From Treponema sp. (GTDB lineage: Bacteria > Spirochaetota > Spirochaetia > Treponematales > Treponemataceae): a stretch of DNA of 64,000 bases. The stretch covers positions 48,288 to 112,287 of the forward strand of contig JAEETM010000001.1 in NCBI GenBank assembly GCA_016290335.1. The letters run 5' to 3'. Each line of letters opens with the position of its first letter. Position 1 is the first letter of the stretch. The position numbers were made by a program, and so were the translations under genes. The notes beneath the pieces are model-generated. The model made no database searches. It saw only the letters and a program-made list of their open reading frames with translations, and had not been told where the DNA came from. This document shows positions 44,891 through 54,682 of the stretch, one piece after another.

Positions 44891-45922
44891 ATGAATCACA
44901 CATTAAAAAAATCCCTTGTATTCGCCGTTATTTTTATTCTGCTCTGCTCACTTGTACCGCTTACGCTACTGCTTTCTTCCAACAAAAATAACCGCCGCAA
45001 AAACAGTGAACAAAATCCTGCAAACGAAGAAAAGCTTATTCTTGGTTTTTCACAGATTGGTTCCGAAAGTGCATGGCGAACACGAAACACAGAATCTATT
45101 TTTGAAGCCGCAGAAGCAAACAACATTCAGATTATTTTTGATGATGCACAGCAGAAGCAGGAAAATCAACTCAAGGCAATCCGTTCATTTATTGTATACC
45201 AGGTTGATGTAATTGCATTTGTTCCGATTGTTGAGGATGGCTGGGATAACGTTTTACAGGAAGCAAAGGAAGCCGGGATTCCGGTAATTATTGTAGACCG
45301 CCAGATAAATGCAGATTCTTCTTTATATGCGGGCTTTCTTGGCGAAAACGGTTTTGAAGAAGGTTTTTCAGCTGCAAACTTTCTTGTAAACAAATGTAAA
45401 AATAAAGAAGGTCCGATTAATATTCTGGAGCTTTACGGAACAGAAAACTCTTCGGTAGTAATTGCACGAGCAGAAGGCTTTAGAAGCGTAATCAAAAAAG
45501 ATCCAAAATATTCAATAATTTGTACAGAAAACGGAGACTTTTTACGTTCCCGCGGAAAAGAAATTGCAGATAAAATCATTCAGGAAAACGGTGGCTTTAA
45601 GCTTGGAAACACAAAGATTGATGTTATCTATTCCCACAACGATTCGATGACCCTCGGTCTTTTAGATTCCTTCAGCAATAACAAGATTTCACCCCAGGAT
45701 TTTATCATCATCTCTATTGATGCAGAACAAAAATCCATAGATGCCCTGGTACGAGGCGAGCTTAACTGCGTGGTTGAATGTAATCCAAACCTTGGACCTA
45801 CACTCATGAAGCTGGTTAAAGAAATTGCCAAGGGAAATCCAATTCAGCCTGTTACATACATGAACGAAACCATTTTCACAGAGAATGATGATTTTTCAAC
45901 TTATACGCCGCGTGGTTATTAG
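44891..45922 (+). CDS. YtfQ-like periplasmic sugar-binding protein, sensor component
   Basis: The 343-aa protein has a membrane or signal helix (residues 8-30, no lipobox), then a type I periplasmic-binding fold with GFSQIGSESAWRTRNTESI, FDDAQQKQENQLKAIRSF and VIAFVPIVEDGWDNVLQEAK. These are close to YtfQ-type galactofuranose/pentose binders. The helix may stay uncleaved as an anchor. It is followed, after a repeat copy, by a YesM-type kinase and YesN-type regulator, and no ABC permease is present. It therefore probably presents ligand to the kinase rather than to a transporter (inference). CGGAG precedes the ATG. Confidence 0.85.
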   Translation: MNHTLKKSLVFAVIFILLCSLVPLTLLLSSNKNNRRKNSEQNPANEEKLILGFSQIGSESAWRTRNTESIFEAAEANNIQIIFDDAQQKQENQLKAIRSFIVYQVDVIAFVPIVEDGWDNVLQEAKEAGIPVIIVDRQINADSSLYAGFLGENGFEEGFSAANFLVNKCKNKEGPINILELYGTENSSVVIARAEGFRSVIKKDPKYSIICTENGDFLRSRGKEIADKIIQENGGFKLGNTKIDVIYSHNDSMTLGLLDSFSNNKISPQDFIIISIDAEQKSIDALVRGELNCVVECNPNLGPTLMKLVKEIAKGNPIQPVTYMNETIFTENDDFSTYTPRGY

Positions 45923-45924
45923 AT

Positions 45925-45954
45925 TGTCATATTCGGACTTAATCCGAATATCTT
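45925..45954 (+). repeat. Dispersed 30-bp palindromic repeat, copy 5
   Basis: TGTCATATTCGGA, core CTTAA, TCCGAATATCTT. The arms form a hairpin. It lies in the 52-bp gap between the binding-protein stop and the kinase gene, just before the AAGGAG of the kinase, so it is inside an operon. Confidence 0.75.
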
Positions 45955-45974
45955 TGAAGGAGTTTTTATAATCA

Positions 45975-47429
45975 ATGGATAGAAAAAAGAAAAGCTTTAA
46001 GCATTCCCTTCAGGTCTCTTATGTTCTGCTCATCAGCATAATGATAATTCCAACAATCTATTCCATCATCGTTTCCCAAAATCATACAAAACAATATGAC
46101 GACATTATTACAAACGTAAGTAATGCTAACAGAATAAATCAGATTGCCAAAAACGACATTCCAACCGAACTCTGGGATATAGTTTGCGGACGAAAAAACT
46201 TTTCCAGCGGTCAGCAGTACAACATGATTCAAAGCATTTTTTCCGGTATTGATGAAATGCAGAAGCTCACAAAAAGCAAGGAAAATAAAGAAAAACTCAA
46301 GGTTGCTTACCGCGCCTGTACTACCCTCCAGCGCAACATAGAAATGCTGGAAGCCCAGATGAAAAGAGGCAGCTCAGTTACAGTAAACGAAACCTCTCTG
46401 GACGAAATCCGAACAATCTCTGCCCTCTTCTCTGATATCATGCAGGATTTTATCCTTTCAGAAATTGACTCTGCAAACGAAACTAATTCTTCTATTAAAA
46501 TATCTTCAATTACACTTACAATTTTGCAGATTCTTATAATTCTCTCTTCTATCGCAATTTCAATTCACGCCTACCTTACAGTTTCAAGAGCAATCAGAGA
46601 GCCTCTTTCTGACATGCAGGATTTTTCTACCCAGATTGCAAACGGAAACCTTTCTGCCCGAATTGATATTCCAGATGTAGAAGAGCTTACACCCCTTGCC
46701 GTAAACATGAACTCTATGGCCGAGCAGATTGACGTGTTAATTAAATCTAACATTGAAGAACAGAAAAACTTCCAGAAGGCAGAGATGAAAGCTCTCCAGG
46801 CCCAGATTACACCTCACTTTCTTTACAACACCTTTGATACAATTATCTGGCTGGCAGAAGAAGAAAAAACAGATGAAGTTGTCCGAATTACTAAAGCCTT
46901 CTCCGACTTCTTACGCATTTCCTTAAGCCGTGGCCATGAATGGATTACAATCGGACAGGAGCTTGACCACATTAAAAATTATCTTACAATCCAGAAAATC
47001 CGCTATGCCGATATCCTTAATTACGAAATAGAAGCCGACCCTTGTTTTATGGATTACAAGATGATTAAGCTTGTCCTCCAGCCACTTGTAGAAAATGCAA
47101 TTTATCACGGAATCAAAAATAAACGTGGCCGAGGCCATCTGAAAGTAAGTCTTGAATATTCGGATGAAGAAAAAAAATCTGTCCGTTTTACAGTTGAAGA
47201 TGATGGAGCCGGCTTTACCCCAGAAAGACTTTTAGAAGTTCAAAAAGAACTGCAGCTTGGTACAGACAATACTGAAAAGCTTTCTTCTGTTTACGGACTT
47301 TACAACGTGAATAAAAAACTTAAGCTTTATTATGGTGACAAAACCCAGGGATTAATAATAAAATCAGAGCATAACAAAGGCAGTTTGATTTCTTTTGTAA
47401 TTCCGTGTATTTCAGGAGATGATGAATAA
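45975..47429 (+). CDS. Sensor histidine kinase, YesM/LytS family
   Basis: The 484-aa protein has a membrane helix (about 13-33), an extracytoplasmic sensor region (34-175), a second helix (about 177-200) and a HAMP domain (about 200-255). The His_kinase motif LQAQITPHFLYNTFDTII carries the phosphoacceptor His (about 281). The ATPase N-box is LQPLVENAIYHGI and the G-box DDGAGF. It should phosphorylate the YesN-type regulator, whose gene overlaps its 3' end by 11 bp. The upstream sugar-binding protein probably docks on its sensor region (inference). AAGGAG lies 12 bases before the ATG. Confidence 0.93.
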   Translation: MDRKKKSFKHSLQVSYVLLISIMIIPTIYSIIVSQNHTKQYDDIITNVSNANRINQIAKNDIPTELWDIVCGRKNFSSGQQYNMIQSIFSGIDEMQKLTKSKENKEKLKVAYRACTTLQRNIEMLEAQMKRGSSVTVNETSLDEIRTISALFSDIMQDFILSEIDSANETNSSIKISSITLTILQILIILSSIAISIHAYLTVSRAIREPLSDMQDFSTQIANGNLSARIDIPDVEELTPLAVNMNSMAEQIDVLIKSNIEEQKNFQKAEMKALQAQITPHFLYNTFDTIIWLAEEEKTDEVVRITKAFSDFLRISLSRGHEWITIGQELDHIKNYLTIQKIRYADILNYEIEADPCFMDYKMIKLVLQPLVENAIYHGIKNKRGRGHLKVSLEYSDEEKKSVRFTVEDDGAGFTPERLLEVQKELQLGTDNTEKLSSVYGLYNVNKKLKLYYGDKTQGLIIKSEHNKGSLISFVIPCISGDDE

Positions 47430-49020
47430 AATGTACAGCGTTTTTTTAGTTGATGATGAGCCCATTGTTCTCGAAGGAATACGCACAAAAATTGACTGGG
47501 ATAACTCCGGCTTTTCTTTTGCGGGCGAAGCTACAGACGGTGAAATTGCCCTCTCAATGATTCATGAACTCAAACCCGATATCCTCATCACAGATATAAA
47601 AATGCCCTTTATGGATGGACTCCAGCTTGCCGCAGCCGTAAAGAAAATCCAGCCCTGGATTAAGATTATAATTCTTTCCGGCCACGATGAGTTTGATTAT
47701 GCAAAAAAAGCAATTTCAATCGGCATAGAAGATTATCTGCTCAAGCCCTTCACCTCCGAAGAAGTTATTGCAAGCCTTAAAAAAACAGCTGAGCAGATTG
47801 ACAGGGAAAGAAGGCAGCTTTCAGACATAAATAAAATGAAGGATGAGCTGAAATCTCAGGAAAAGCTTTTACAAAAGGAGTTTTTAATCAATCTTGTACA
47901 TGGCTCTGTAGATTCAAGTAACATTCTGCAAAAATGTCAGGAGCTGGGTATAGATTTGTTTTCCCGCTTTTATAAAATCCTTATAAGCAGAATTGAAAGT
48001 TCTACAGATAATAATCAAAATCAGCAGGAAGCCTGTTCCCTTTTAAACTCCTATTCCAATTCCTGGGAACAGACGGTAAGCTTTTTCCACCATAGCAACA
48101 GACTTGTGTGCATTCTTAAAAGCCTTACAAAACCGGAGCTTGAAGAAAACGTTTACCGAATTGCAGAAACAATTGAACATATTGCAACACAGAACCAGGA
48201 CTGTACTGTTGTTACTGCAATTGGAAAAACAGTTGAACATCTTTCTTCACTTCCATCTTCTTATGATGATGCAAAAAATATTCTGGAACACAGCAGCTTT
48301 GAAAATCAGAGCCGTATCATCAGCTCGGACGATATTCAACTAAACGGTGATTCAAACGGGGACAGTCTTCTTCATCTTAAAGAAAACGACCCTATGGTTG
48401 ACCGCTTAAAATATGCCGGCAAAAATGACATTTCTGCAATTATTGATGAATCAATGACGCTGATTAAAAACAATCCGGGACAGTTTAAGGTATTTGCTTC
48501 TTATCTTCTTGTTGATTTGATTTTTGCAGTTTCAAAGCTTGTAGAAACTCTTGGCGGAAACATAAAGGAAATCAACCCCGAAATTATTCAGCGCCAGTTT
48601 GTTGATGAAGCCGTACAGGATGAAAGCAACTTTGTAAAAACTCTTGAAAATGTTCTGAACTTTGCGCTCGAATACCGCGACTCTAAAAACACAGGTCGGT
48701 ACGGAGACATCATCTTAAAAGCAAAAAAATATATAGAAGAAAACTATGCAGATCCTAACACAACTCTTACTACAGTTGCCGATTTTGTCTGTCTGAGTCC
48801 TAACCACTTCAGCACAATTTTTTCACAGGAATGTAAAACAACCTTTATTGAATACTTAACAAATGTTCGCATTGAAAGTGCAAAGCGTCTTTTACGCGAA
48901 ACAGAAATGAAAGGCTATGATATTGCTTATGATTGTGGCTTCAGCGACCCACATTACTTCAGTTATATTTTTAAGAAGAATACGGGTTTTACACCAAGGG
49001 AATACAAGCAGACTTTATAA
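47419..49020 (+). CDS. YesN-type response regulator with AraC DNA-binding domain
   Basis: The 533-aa protein has a receiver domain (FLVDDEPIVLEG; phospho-Asp in ILITDIKMPFMDG; conserved Lys in LLKPF; residues about 7-125), a coiled linker (130-160), a middle region and an AraC helix-turn-helix pair at about 430-533 (VADFVCLSPNHFSTIFSQ, IAYDCGFSDPHYFSYIF). It should activate genes for uptake or use of the sensed sugar. Starts at 47419, 47422 and 47431 are possible; the last begins MYSVFLVDDE and is best spaced from AGGAG. Target genes are unknown; the lack of transport genes here means they lie elsewhere. Confidence 0.93.
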   Translation: MMNKMYSVFLVDDEPIVLEGIRTKIDWDNSGFSFAGEATDGEIALSMIHELKPDILITDIKMPFMDGLQLAAAVKKIQPWIKIIILSGHDEFDYAKKAISIGIEDYLLKPFTSEEVIASLKKTAEQIDRERRQLSDINKMKDELKSQEKLLQKEFLINLVHGSVDSSNILQKCQELGIDLFSRFYKILISRIESSTDNNQNQQEACSLLNSYSNSWEQTVSFFHHSNRLVCILKSLTKPELEENVYRIAETIEHIATQNQDCTVVTAIGKTVEHLSSLPSSYDDAKNILEHSSFENQSRIISSDDIQLNGDSNGDSLLHLKENDPMVDRLKYAGKNDISAIIDESMTLIKNNPGQFKVFASYLLVDLIFAVSKLVETLGGNIKEINPEIIQRQFVDEAVQDESNFVKTLENVLNFALEYRDSKNTGRYGDIILKAKKYIEENYADPNTTLTTVADFVCLSPNHFSTIFSQECKTTFIEYLTNVRIESAKRLLRETEMKGYDIAYDCGFSDPHYFSYIFKKNTGFTPREYKQTL

Positions 49021-49040
49021 GCTTAATTTCGCGCGAAAAA

Positions 49041-51239
49041 TTACAGCTCATTTATTGAAACAAATCGTGCACCGCAGTCTAAGAGTGCGCAGATCAGAAT
49101 ATCAATATAGTTGTAAAGAGGATCGTTTCTGTTTCCCTGAGAAAAGCCTACAGTTACAGGTACAATTCCACCTCCAAGCTGCTTTACATCATAACAGTAA
49201 TCAAGAATAATTTTTTCAGGAGTAATATCTTTATCAAGATATTCACTGTCGTTGTTTGCATGGTAAGAATTGATGTAATTGTATCCCGCCTTTGCACCAT
49301 ACGCGATTATTGAAGGATCAGTTGAATAATACGGAGCATGCCAGATTACAGAAAGCTCTTTTTTTGTTGTATCAAAAAACTCATCTTCATTTCTTGCAAG
49401 ACCGCGCCGTATAAAATCTTCATCAACTAAGAACGGATTATTAACAAGGTCTGTCTTAGAAAAGAACATGGAGCCTACGTTATAATCATTTAAAACTATC
49501 TGTTTTGTTTCTGAAGGATAACGTCTAATAAACTCACCATTCAAGAAGAAGGTTCCATCAACCTTGTACTTTTTTAGCATGGAAATAACTCTGGAAAGAC
49601 CATCTGCATTATCGTAGCAGTCAAAAACAAGGGCAACCTTTATTTCGCTTTCCATAGGTTCTATGCTTTTTGCAAACATTGGTTTTGTAACCGGCTTTTT
49701 TGTAAGTGAACGGATGTAAAGAGCATTTTCGTACTGGATATTTGGTGTTATTCCATTGAAAACTCTGTATCTGCCGTTCTGATTTTCGTGTGACGGTTTT
49801 ATATAAGCTGATTTTTTCCAGATTGAAGCTTCACGGTTATAAATAAAGCAGGAATCTTCATCATCAGCAGTAAGGGCAATTATGCTTCCGTCTGTTTTAT
49901 TCCAGAAACCAGTCTGTGCAGTTGAAAGCATAAATACATCTGCACCATTTGTAATAAGGTTCCACTTTCTTATTGTTTTTTCGCCGCCAACATAAACTAC
50001 ATTTCTTCCAGCCCATTTTAAGGAGACTATATTTTCGCCAATAAGCTCGTTTGTTTTTTTCCAGGTGTTAACCTCATAAACACAAATCCTGTTTCCTGCA
50101 AAAAAAGCAATTTTCTTTCCATCTGGAGAAAGATACGGCTTACCTGAGTTTTCAAGCTCAAGAACCGGTATTTCTTTTTCGGAAAGCATGCACGCAAGAC
50201 CTTTTTCGTTAGAACCATTGTAAGGAAGTTTTTCCTGCCAGAGAATAGGATTTCCATAATCATCCCAGAAAACATAGGAATCTATAAGTGAAGCTTCTGA
50301 ATCTGTATATGGATTAGAATAGATTACATCCATATAATCACAGGTTGCTTCGCTTTTTTTAAGCTTTAGGAATGAAAAAAGCCTGTTGTTCTGAATAACT
50401 ACAAAAGAATTAACTGCTGCATTTGCACTGAACTTATCGGTTTTAGGATTAAACTGGAACGGAAAACGGCCGATTGCCTTACCCTGCCCGATTATTCCTG
50501 AATAAAGTCCAATTGTATACAGTTCTTTTGAGTTAATCTGATAAACAAGATAGTCGTCTACGTAAACAATATTTTTTTCAGAAGCCCATTCAATTGAATT
50601 AATTGTTCCGCGACCGATTTTTCTGTATTTTTCATCCATTTCTATTCCGCGCACTACAGCATCAGGATTACAGAAATAGACATTTCCTTCTTTTTCGTAA
50701 ATAAGCAGTGATGAATCCGGTGACCATTTTACCGGCAGCTTTTCGTAGCTTTGAAGAATATTGTCGCAGAGTACGGCAGATTTTCCATTTTCTACATTTT
50801 TTACGATAAGTGTACCGGAGCTTATTGTATCTTTTTCAATTTTACAAAACCATTTTCCATCATTACTCACTGAATATAAATAAACAGGAAGTGAGTTTTC
50901 GGGAATATCGTCGTCGGCTTCTACCCAGCGAAAGTTTTCTGTGATTGTATTGAAGTGAGCAATTCCAAAACGGTTTCTAATCTGTAAGATTGTACCTTCG
51001 CGTAAAAGCTCCATCTGTTCCGGGTAACAGGTAAGTAAGGAAGGCTGCTTTGCAGGCGAACCATCCTTAAGTTTTGCATAATAAAGAGAACTGCAGGGAT
51101 TCATACCCGTCATTTCCTGACGGACAGTAAACAAAACCTCATCGTTAGAGTTTAAATCTGTAGTTCCAAAAGTTATTTTAGCAAAAGAGAAAGCCGAAAT
51201 AATTGCAAAAAAAACTACGATTAAAAAACTCTTTTTCAT
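49041..51239 (-). CDS. Secreted beta-propeller protein with degenerate polysaccharide-deacetylase domain
   Basis: The 732-aa protein has a signal peptide (MKKSFLIVVFFAIISAFSFA). It has a long beta-propeller-like region (about 25-490, with WSPDSSLLIYEKEGNVYFCN and YLSPDGKKIAFFAGNRICVY) and a NodB-type fold (about 530-732: VALVFDCYDNADG, VDGTFFLNGEF, WHAPYYS). The catalytic set is broken: the DD pair of TFDDG is D-C-Y-D here, the HX3H metal motif is absent (NVGSMFFSKTDL), and RXPY is HAPY. It is therefore probably a non-enzymatic glycan-binding or scaffold protein in the periplasm. It overlaps the upstream zinc-ribbon gene by 4 bp. Confidence 0.75.
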   Translation of the reverse strand: MKKSFLIVVFFAIISAFSFAKITFGTTDLNSNDEVLFTVRQEMTGMNPCSSLYYAKLKDGSPAKQPSLLTCYPEQMELLREGTILQIRNRFGIAHFNTITENFRWVEADDDIPENSLPVYLYSVSNDGKWFCKIEKDTISSGTLIVKNVENGKSAVLCDNILQSYEKLPVKWSPDSSLLIYEKEGNVYFCNPDAVVRGIEMDEKYRKIGRGTINSIEWASEKNIVYVDDYLVYQINSKELYTIGLYSGIIGQGKAIGRFPFQFNPKTDKFSANAAVNSFVVIQNNRLFSFLKLKKSEATCDYMDVIYSNPYTDSEASLIDSYVFWDDYGNPILWQEKLPYNGSNEKGLACMLSEKEIPVLELENSGKPYLSPDGKKIAFFAGNRICVYEVNTWKKTNELIGENIVSLKWAGRNVVYVGGEKTIRKWNLITNGADVFMLSTAQTGFWNKTDGSIIALTADDEDSCFIYNREASIWKKSAYIKPSHENQNGRYRVFNGITPNIQYENALYIRSLTKKPVTKPMFAKSIEPMESEIKVALVFDCYDNADGLSRVISMLKKYKVDGTFFLNGEFIRRYPSETKQIVLNDYNVGSMFFSKTDLVNNPFLVDEDFIRRGLARNEDEFFDTTKKELSVIWHAPYYSTDPSIIAYGAKAGYNYINSYHANNDSEYLDKDITPEKIILDYCYDVKQLGGGIVPVTVGFSQGNRNDPLYNYIDILICALLDCGARFVSINEL

Positions 51240-51484
51240 TTATGCATCTCCGTGCTTAATACTAAAACAGAAAGCTCTTTTTCAAGTTCATCAAGTTCCC
51301 TTTCCATTTCGTAAATATGCTGTTTCCTTGTATTTTTCTGATTTTCTTCAAATCTGTCAAACATTGAACTCAAGGTTTCTTCATCATCTGCAGAAACTCT
51401 GGAAAAACCGCACCAGGGACAATATAAAAACTTTCCTTCGATAGTTCTTCCGCAGCCCTTACATACAGCAATATTATTATACAT
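51236..51484 (-). CDS. Small zinc-ribbon coiled-coil protein
   Basis: The 82-aa protein has one zinc ribbon (VCKGCGRTIEGKFLYCPWCG, residues about 8-27) and a heptad-like, Glu/Lys-rich helix (about 40-78, with EMERELDELEKELSVL). GAGGT lies six bases before the ATG. It overlaps the following propeller gene by 4 bp (ATGA) and follows the LysM-M23 gene by 32 bp, so all three are likely one transcript. The partner is not known. Confidence 0.72.
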   Translation of the reverse strand: MYNNIAVCKGCGRTIEGKFLYCPWCGFSRVSADDEETLSSMFDRFEENQKNTRKQHIYEMERELDELEKELSVLVLSTEMHK

Positions 51485-51516
51485 TATAATACCTCTTTTT
51501 TCAGTAATTCAATTTT

Positions 51517-52707
51517 TTATTTCAACACCGTCATCGGGTTTATTCGCTCATTATTTTTGTACACTGTAAAATGCAGGTGTGGTCCTGTTGAATAACCTGT
51601 AGTTCCAACAAGTCCTATTTTTGCTCCCTGATTAACCCAGGCACCCTTCTTTGCAATTGTTTTGCTCATGTGGGCATACAGTGTTTTGTAGCCGTTTCCG
51701 TGGTCAATTATGATATAGTTGCCGTAAACTCTGTTCAAGCCAACTGTTACAACCCTTCCGCTCTGAGAAGCAAGAATCGGCGTACCCTTAGGACAAGCCA
51801 TATCAACACCGGTATGGAAAGATCTTACCTTGGCAATAGGATCTTCACGCCAGCCATAAGGAGAAGTCCATCTGAATGATGCCGCAATTGGAAGAATAAA
51901 CAGTTCACCAAGTGCATTTTTAAGAGTAACATTATCAAGTGCTACACCAGGAAGGAAAAGCTCCTGCCCTACAGTCAATGTTTCTGTTGTAAGCTCATTT
52001 ACATCAAGAAGTGATTCCATCCTGATTTTATATTTTGCTACAATAGAATCAATTGTATCTCCCTTTTTTACAGTATAAACAATACCATCTATAGAAGGAA
52101 TCTTAAGCTTTTGTCCTGCTGCCAGCTGCCTTACGTTGTCTATATCATTTACAGAAATAAGTGTTGAGATATTTGAAAGTCCAAACTTTCTTACAATTCC
52201 GCTTATTGTATCTCCTGACTTTACCTTGTAGTTCTGATAAGTAACCGGCTGAGTAAATACACCGATTGTGCTCATCATCATTGCATCCATAAGGTCTTCT
52301 TCAGAAATTGCATTAACCGCAGAATCCATTGCAAAGCTTGCCATAAGCTTATCAAGACTGTCGTAATCATTTTTTTCGCTTTCACAGAAAGCAATCGGTC
52401 CTGTATGATTTACAGCTTTAAGGTAAATATAGATTGCCGTGCCAGTTAAAGCGCCTGCAATAACAAGTATGGTAAGTACTGTAAGAATGATTTTTATTTT
52501 TCCGGCCAGAAAGCTTCCGGTAGATGCAGCTCCCCTCCATATTCCGGCAAACAGTCTTCTGAATGAAAAATGCTTTTCCGAGATGACATATGCTGTTGTT
52601 CCAGCAGAATGAGTCTTTCTTTTTGGAGAATAGCTGTCAGATCTATTTAGTAAGAATCCCACAAAATTATGTTTTTCGGGTTTTTGTACATAATTGATTA
52701 TTTCCAT
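51517..52707 (-). CDS. LysM-M23 family peptidoglycan peptidase
   Basis: The 396-aa protein has a cytoplasmic start, a membrane helix (about 74-96), two LysM modules (about 165-208 YKVKSGDTISGIVRKFGLSN and about 212-256 YTVKKGDTIDSIVAKYKI) and a C-terminal M23 domain (about 285-396). Zinc ligands and catalytic His are visible in RSFHTGVDMACPKG, TLYAHMSK and GPHLHFTVYK. It should cleave peptide crosslinks in the periplasm. The active site looks intact. A TATAAT sits about 30 bases upstream of the ATG. It diverges from the PBP2 gene. Confidence 0.92.
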   Translation of the reverse strand: MEIINYVQKPEKHNFVGFLLNRSDSYSPKRKTHSAGTTAYVISEKHFSFRRLFAGIWRGAASTGSFLAGKIKIILTVLTILVIAGALTGTAIYIYLKAVNHTGPIAFCESEKNDYDSLDKLMASFAMDSAVNAISEEDLMDAMMMSTIGVFTQPVTYQNYKVKSGDTISGIVRKFGLSNISTLISVNDIDNVRQLAAGQKLKIPSIDGIVYTVKKGDTIDSIVAKYKIRMESLLDVNELTTETLTVGQELFLPGVALDNVTLKNALGELFILPIAASFRWTSPYGWREDPIAKVRSFHTGVDMACPKGTPILASQSGRVVTVGLNRVYGNYIIIDHGNGYKTLYAHMSKTIAKKGAWVNQGAKIGLVGTTGYSTGPHLHFTVYKNNERINPMTVLK

Positions 52708-52816
52708 ACTTGTCTATCGGCGGAAAAAGATTTAGATATTATAAAAAAAAGACGAGCTAGTTTTTTTTTGTAATTCGTTTTATAATATAGATACTTATTT
52801 ATGGGTGGGATAAATA

Positions 52817-54682
52817 ATGAACAATTTTTTCAAGAAAACGCGGGTGATTGTATTCACTTCTGTCTGTAGTGCACTCGTAGTAGCAATTATAATAAAATAT
52901 TTTATCCTGGCAATTCAGCCCGTTCCTCAAAAGGCTAAGAACCTTCCTGTTATTGAACGCGGAGCAATCGTTGACCGTACAGGCTTTGCACTTGCAATTT
53001 CAACTAACTTTTACCGTGTTGGTATAAATACAAAAGACATAAAAGATAAAGATGAGTTCTGTAAGATTATGGCTCCTGTTCTTGATATAACAGAAAGCGA
53101 GCTTATGGAAAAAATCAGCAGAAAAAGAGATTATGTAATCTTAAAGAAAAAGGCAAGCCAGGCAGAATACGACGAGATTCGGACTACGGCACTTGAAAAC
53201 AGCTTTATTTTTGTAAATTACGAAAAGATTCCCGGCCGCATCTACCCTAATGATAATCTTGCCGCACATCTGATCGGCTACATGGGAGATGAAGGAAAAG
53301 GCTTAGCCGGAATTGAGTTCTCTCAGCAGGATATTCTTTACCCGCCTGTAGATAAAGCACTTGAAACTCCTGAACAGGGCAAAAACATCTACCTTAGTAT
53401 AGAAGCAAACCTTCAATATAAACTTGAAAAGATTGCGTTTGAAACTATGAAAAATACTCAGGCCGAAAGTATGATGATGATTGCCGCTGATTCTAATACA
53501 GGCGAAATCCTTTCCTATATAAGCTTGCCATCAGTTGACCTGAATGAATATGGTTCTGCAGAAGAATACACAAAAACAAACAGACCTATAAACGATGCTT
53601 ATGAACCTGGTTCCGTTTTCAAGATTTTTACGCTTGGTATTGTTTACGACATGCACGGAATTACATCAAATGAAAGCTTACTTTGTGACGGCAACTATGA
53701 ACACAAGCTTTCAAGTGGCGAAACAATAAGAATTAAATGTCTTGAACACCACGGCTGGCTTACTCCACGAGATGCTCTCAAATATTCCTGCAATGACGTT
53801 TTCGGTCAGATTAGCGACCGCATAAGTGATGAAGCATTTATTGAAAAAATACGTGAACTTGGATTCGGTTCACCTACAGGTATTGAACTCTCTGCAGAAA
53901 CTCCAGGTAATGTAAAAGACCCGGACAGCAGATCCTGGTCGGCACGTACAAAACCTACAATTGCCATTGGACAGGAAATAAGTGTTTCTGCCCTTCAGAT
54001 GGTTCAGGCGGCAACTGCAATTGCAAACGGCGGTGTTCCTGTAAAGCTTACTGTAATCCATAAAATCACTAACAAAGACGGAACAGTTTTCTACGAACAT
54101 ACACCGGAATACAAGGACCGTGTTTTCAGCAAGGCAACTGCCGATTATGTTCTGAGCTGTATGGAAACAACTGCAAAATCTGGTACCGGTTCACGTGCAA
54201 ATATTGGCGATGTTGCAATCGGTGTAAAAACAGGTACTGCACAAATGGCAGATAAAGTTCACGGCGGATACAGCGACACAGACTTTATTTCAAGCTGTAT
54301 TTCCATTTTCCCTGTAGATAATCCGCAGATTATTCTATATATAGTAGTTGTAAAAGCTAAGGGAGAAACTTACGGCGGACGAATTGTAGCACCTGTTATT
54401 GCAGAAGCAGCTGACACAATTATAGATTACATGGGAATGAGCCGTGGAGGTGCTTCATCTCTGGAGCATAACGGAATTATTACAATCCCGAATACTAAAG
54501 AAATAAGAATTGGTGCAGAGCTTCCTGATTTTTCAGGCCTTTCTAAAAAAGACCTTCTTCCGCTGATGGAGCTTTCAAACGTAAAACTCAATGTAAATGG
54601 CAGCGGCTGGGTAACAAGTCAGAATCCTGAACCGGGCACACCTGTAACGGAGAACATGATAATTGAACTCAATCTGGAATAA
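52817..54682 (+). CDS. Class B penicillin-binding protein (FtsI/PBP2 type) with C-terminal PASTA domain
   Basis: The 621-aa protein has a short cytoplasmic tail, a membrane helix (about 10-32), a PBP dimerisation domain (RGAIVDRTGFALA near 48-60) and a transpeptidase domain with SVFK (Ser266, Lys269), SCN (YSCNDVFGQ) and KTG (GVKTGTAQMA). A single PASTA-like module ends it (LPDFSGLSKKDL...TSQNPEPGTPV). It crosslinks peptidoglycan, probably at division or elongation. GGGTGGG precedes the ATG and a TATAAT lies upstream. Its last 20 bases overlap the DUF115 gene. Confidence 0.92.
   Translation: MNNFFKKTRVIVFTSVCSALVVAIIIKYFILAIQPVPQKAKNLPVIERGAIVDRTGFALAISTNFYRVGINTKDIKDKDEFCKIMAPVLDITESELMEKISRKRDYVILKKKASQAEYDEIRTTALENSFIFVNYEKIPGRIYPNDNLAAHLIGYMGDEGKGLAGIEFSQQDILYPPVDKALETPEQGKNIYLSIEANLQYKLEKIAFETMKNTQAESMMMIAADSNTGEILSYISLPSVDLNEYGSAEEYTKTNRPINDAYEPGSVFKIFTLGIVYDMHGITSNESLLCDGNYEHKLSSGETIRIKCLEHHGWLTPRDALKYSCNDVFGQISDRISDEAFIEKIRELGFGSPTGIELSAETPGNVKDPDSRSWSARTKPTIAIGQEISVSALQMVQAATAIANGGVPVKLTVIHKITNKDGTVFYEHTPEYKDRVFSKATADYVLSCMETTAKSGTGSRANIGDVAIGVKTGTAQMADKVHGGYSDTDFISSCISIFPVDNPQIILYIVVVKAKGETYGGRIVAPVIAEAADTIIDYMGMSRGGASSLEHNGIITIPNTKEIRIGAELPDFSGLSKKDLLPLMELSNVKLNVNGSGWVTSQNPEPGTPVTENMIIELNLE

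Noticed and set aside
49027..49038. TTTCGCGCGAAA palindrome between the yesN-type gene and the propeller gene as a terminator
   Set aside because: The stem can have no proper loop beyond a few GC bases and there is no long U-tract in either direction.
49041..51239. Active polysaccharide deacetylase
   Set aside because: The metal-binding Asp/His and the catalytic Arg of the RXPY motif are replaced, so activity should not be assumed.
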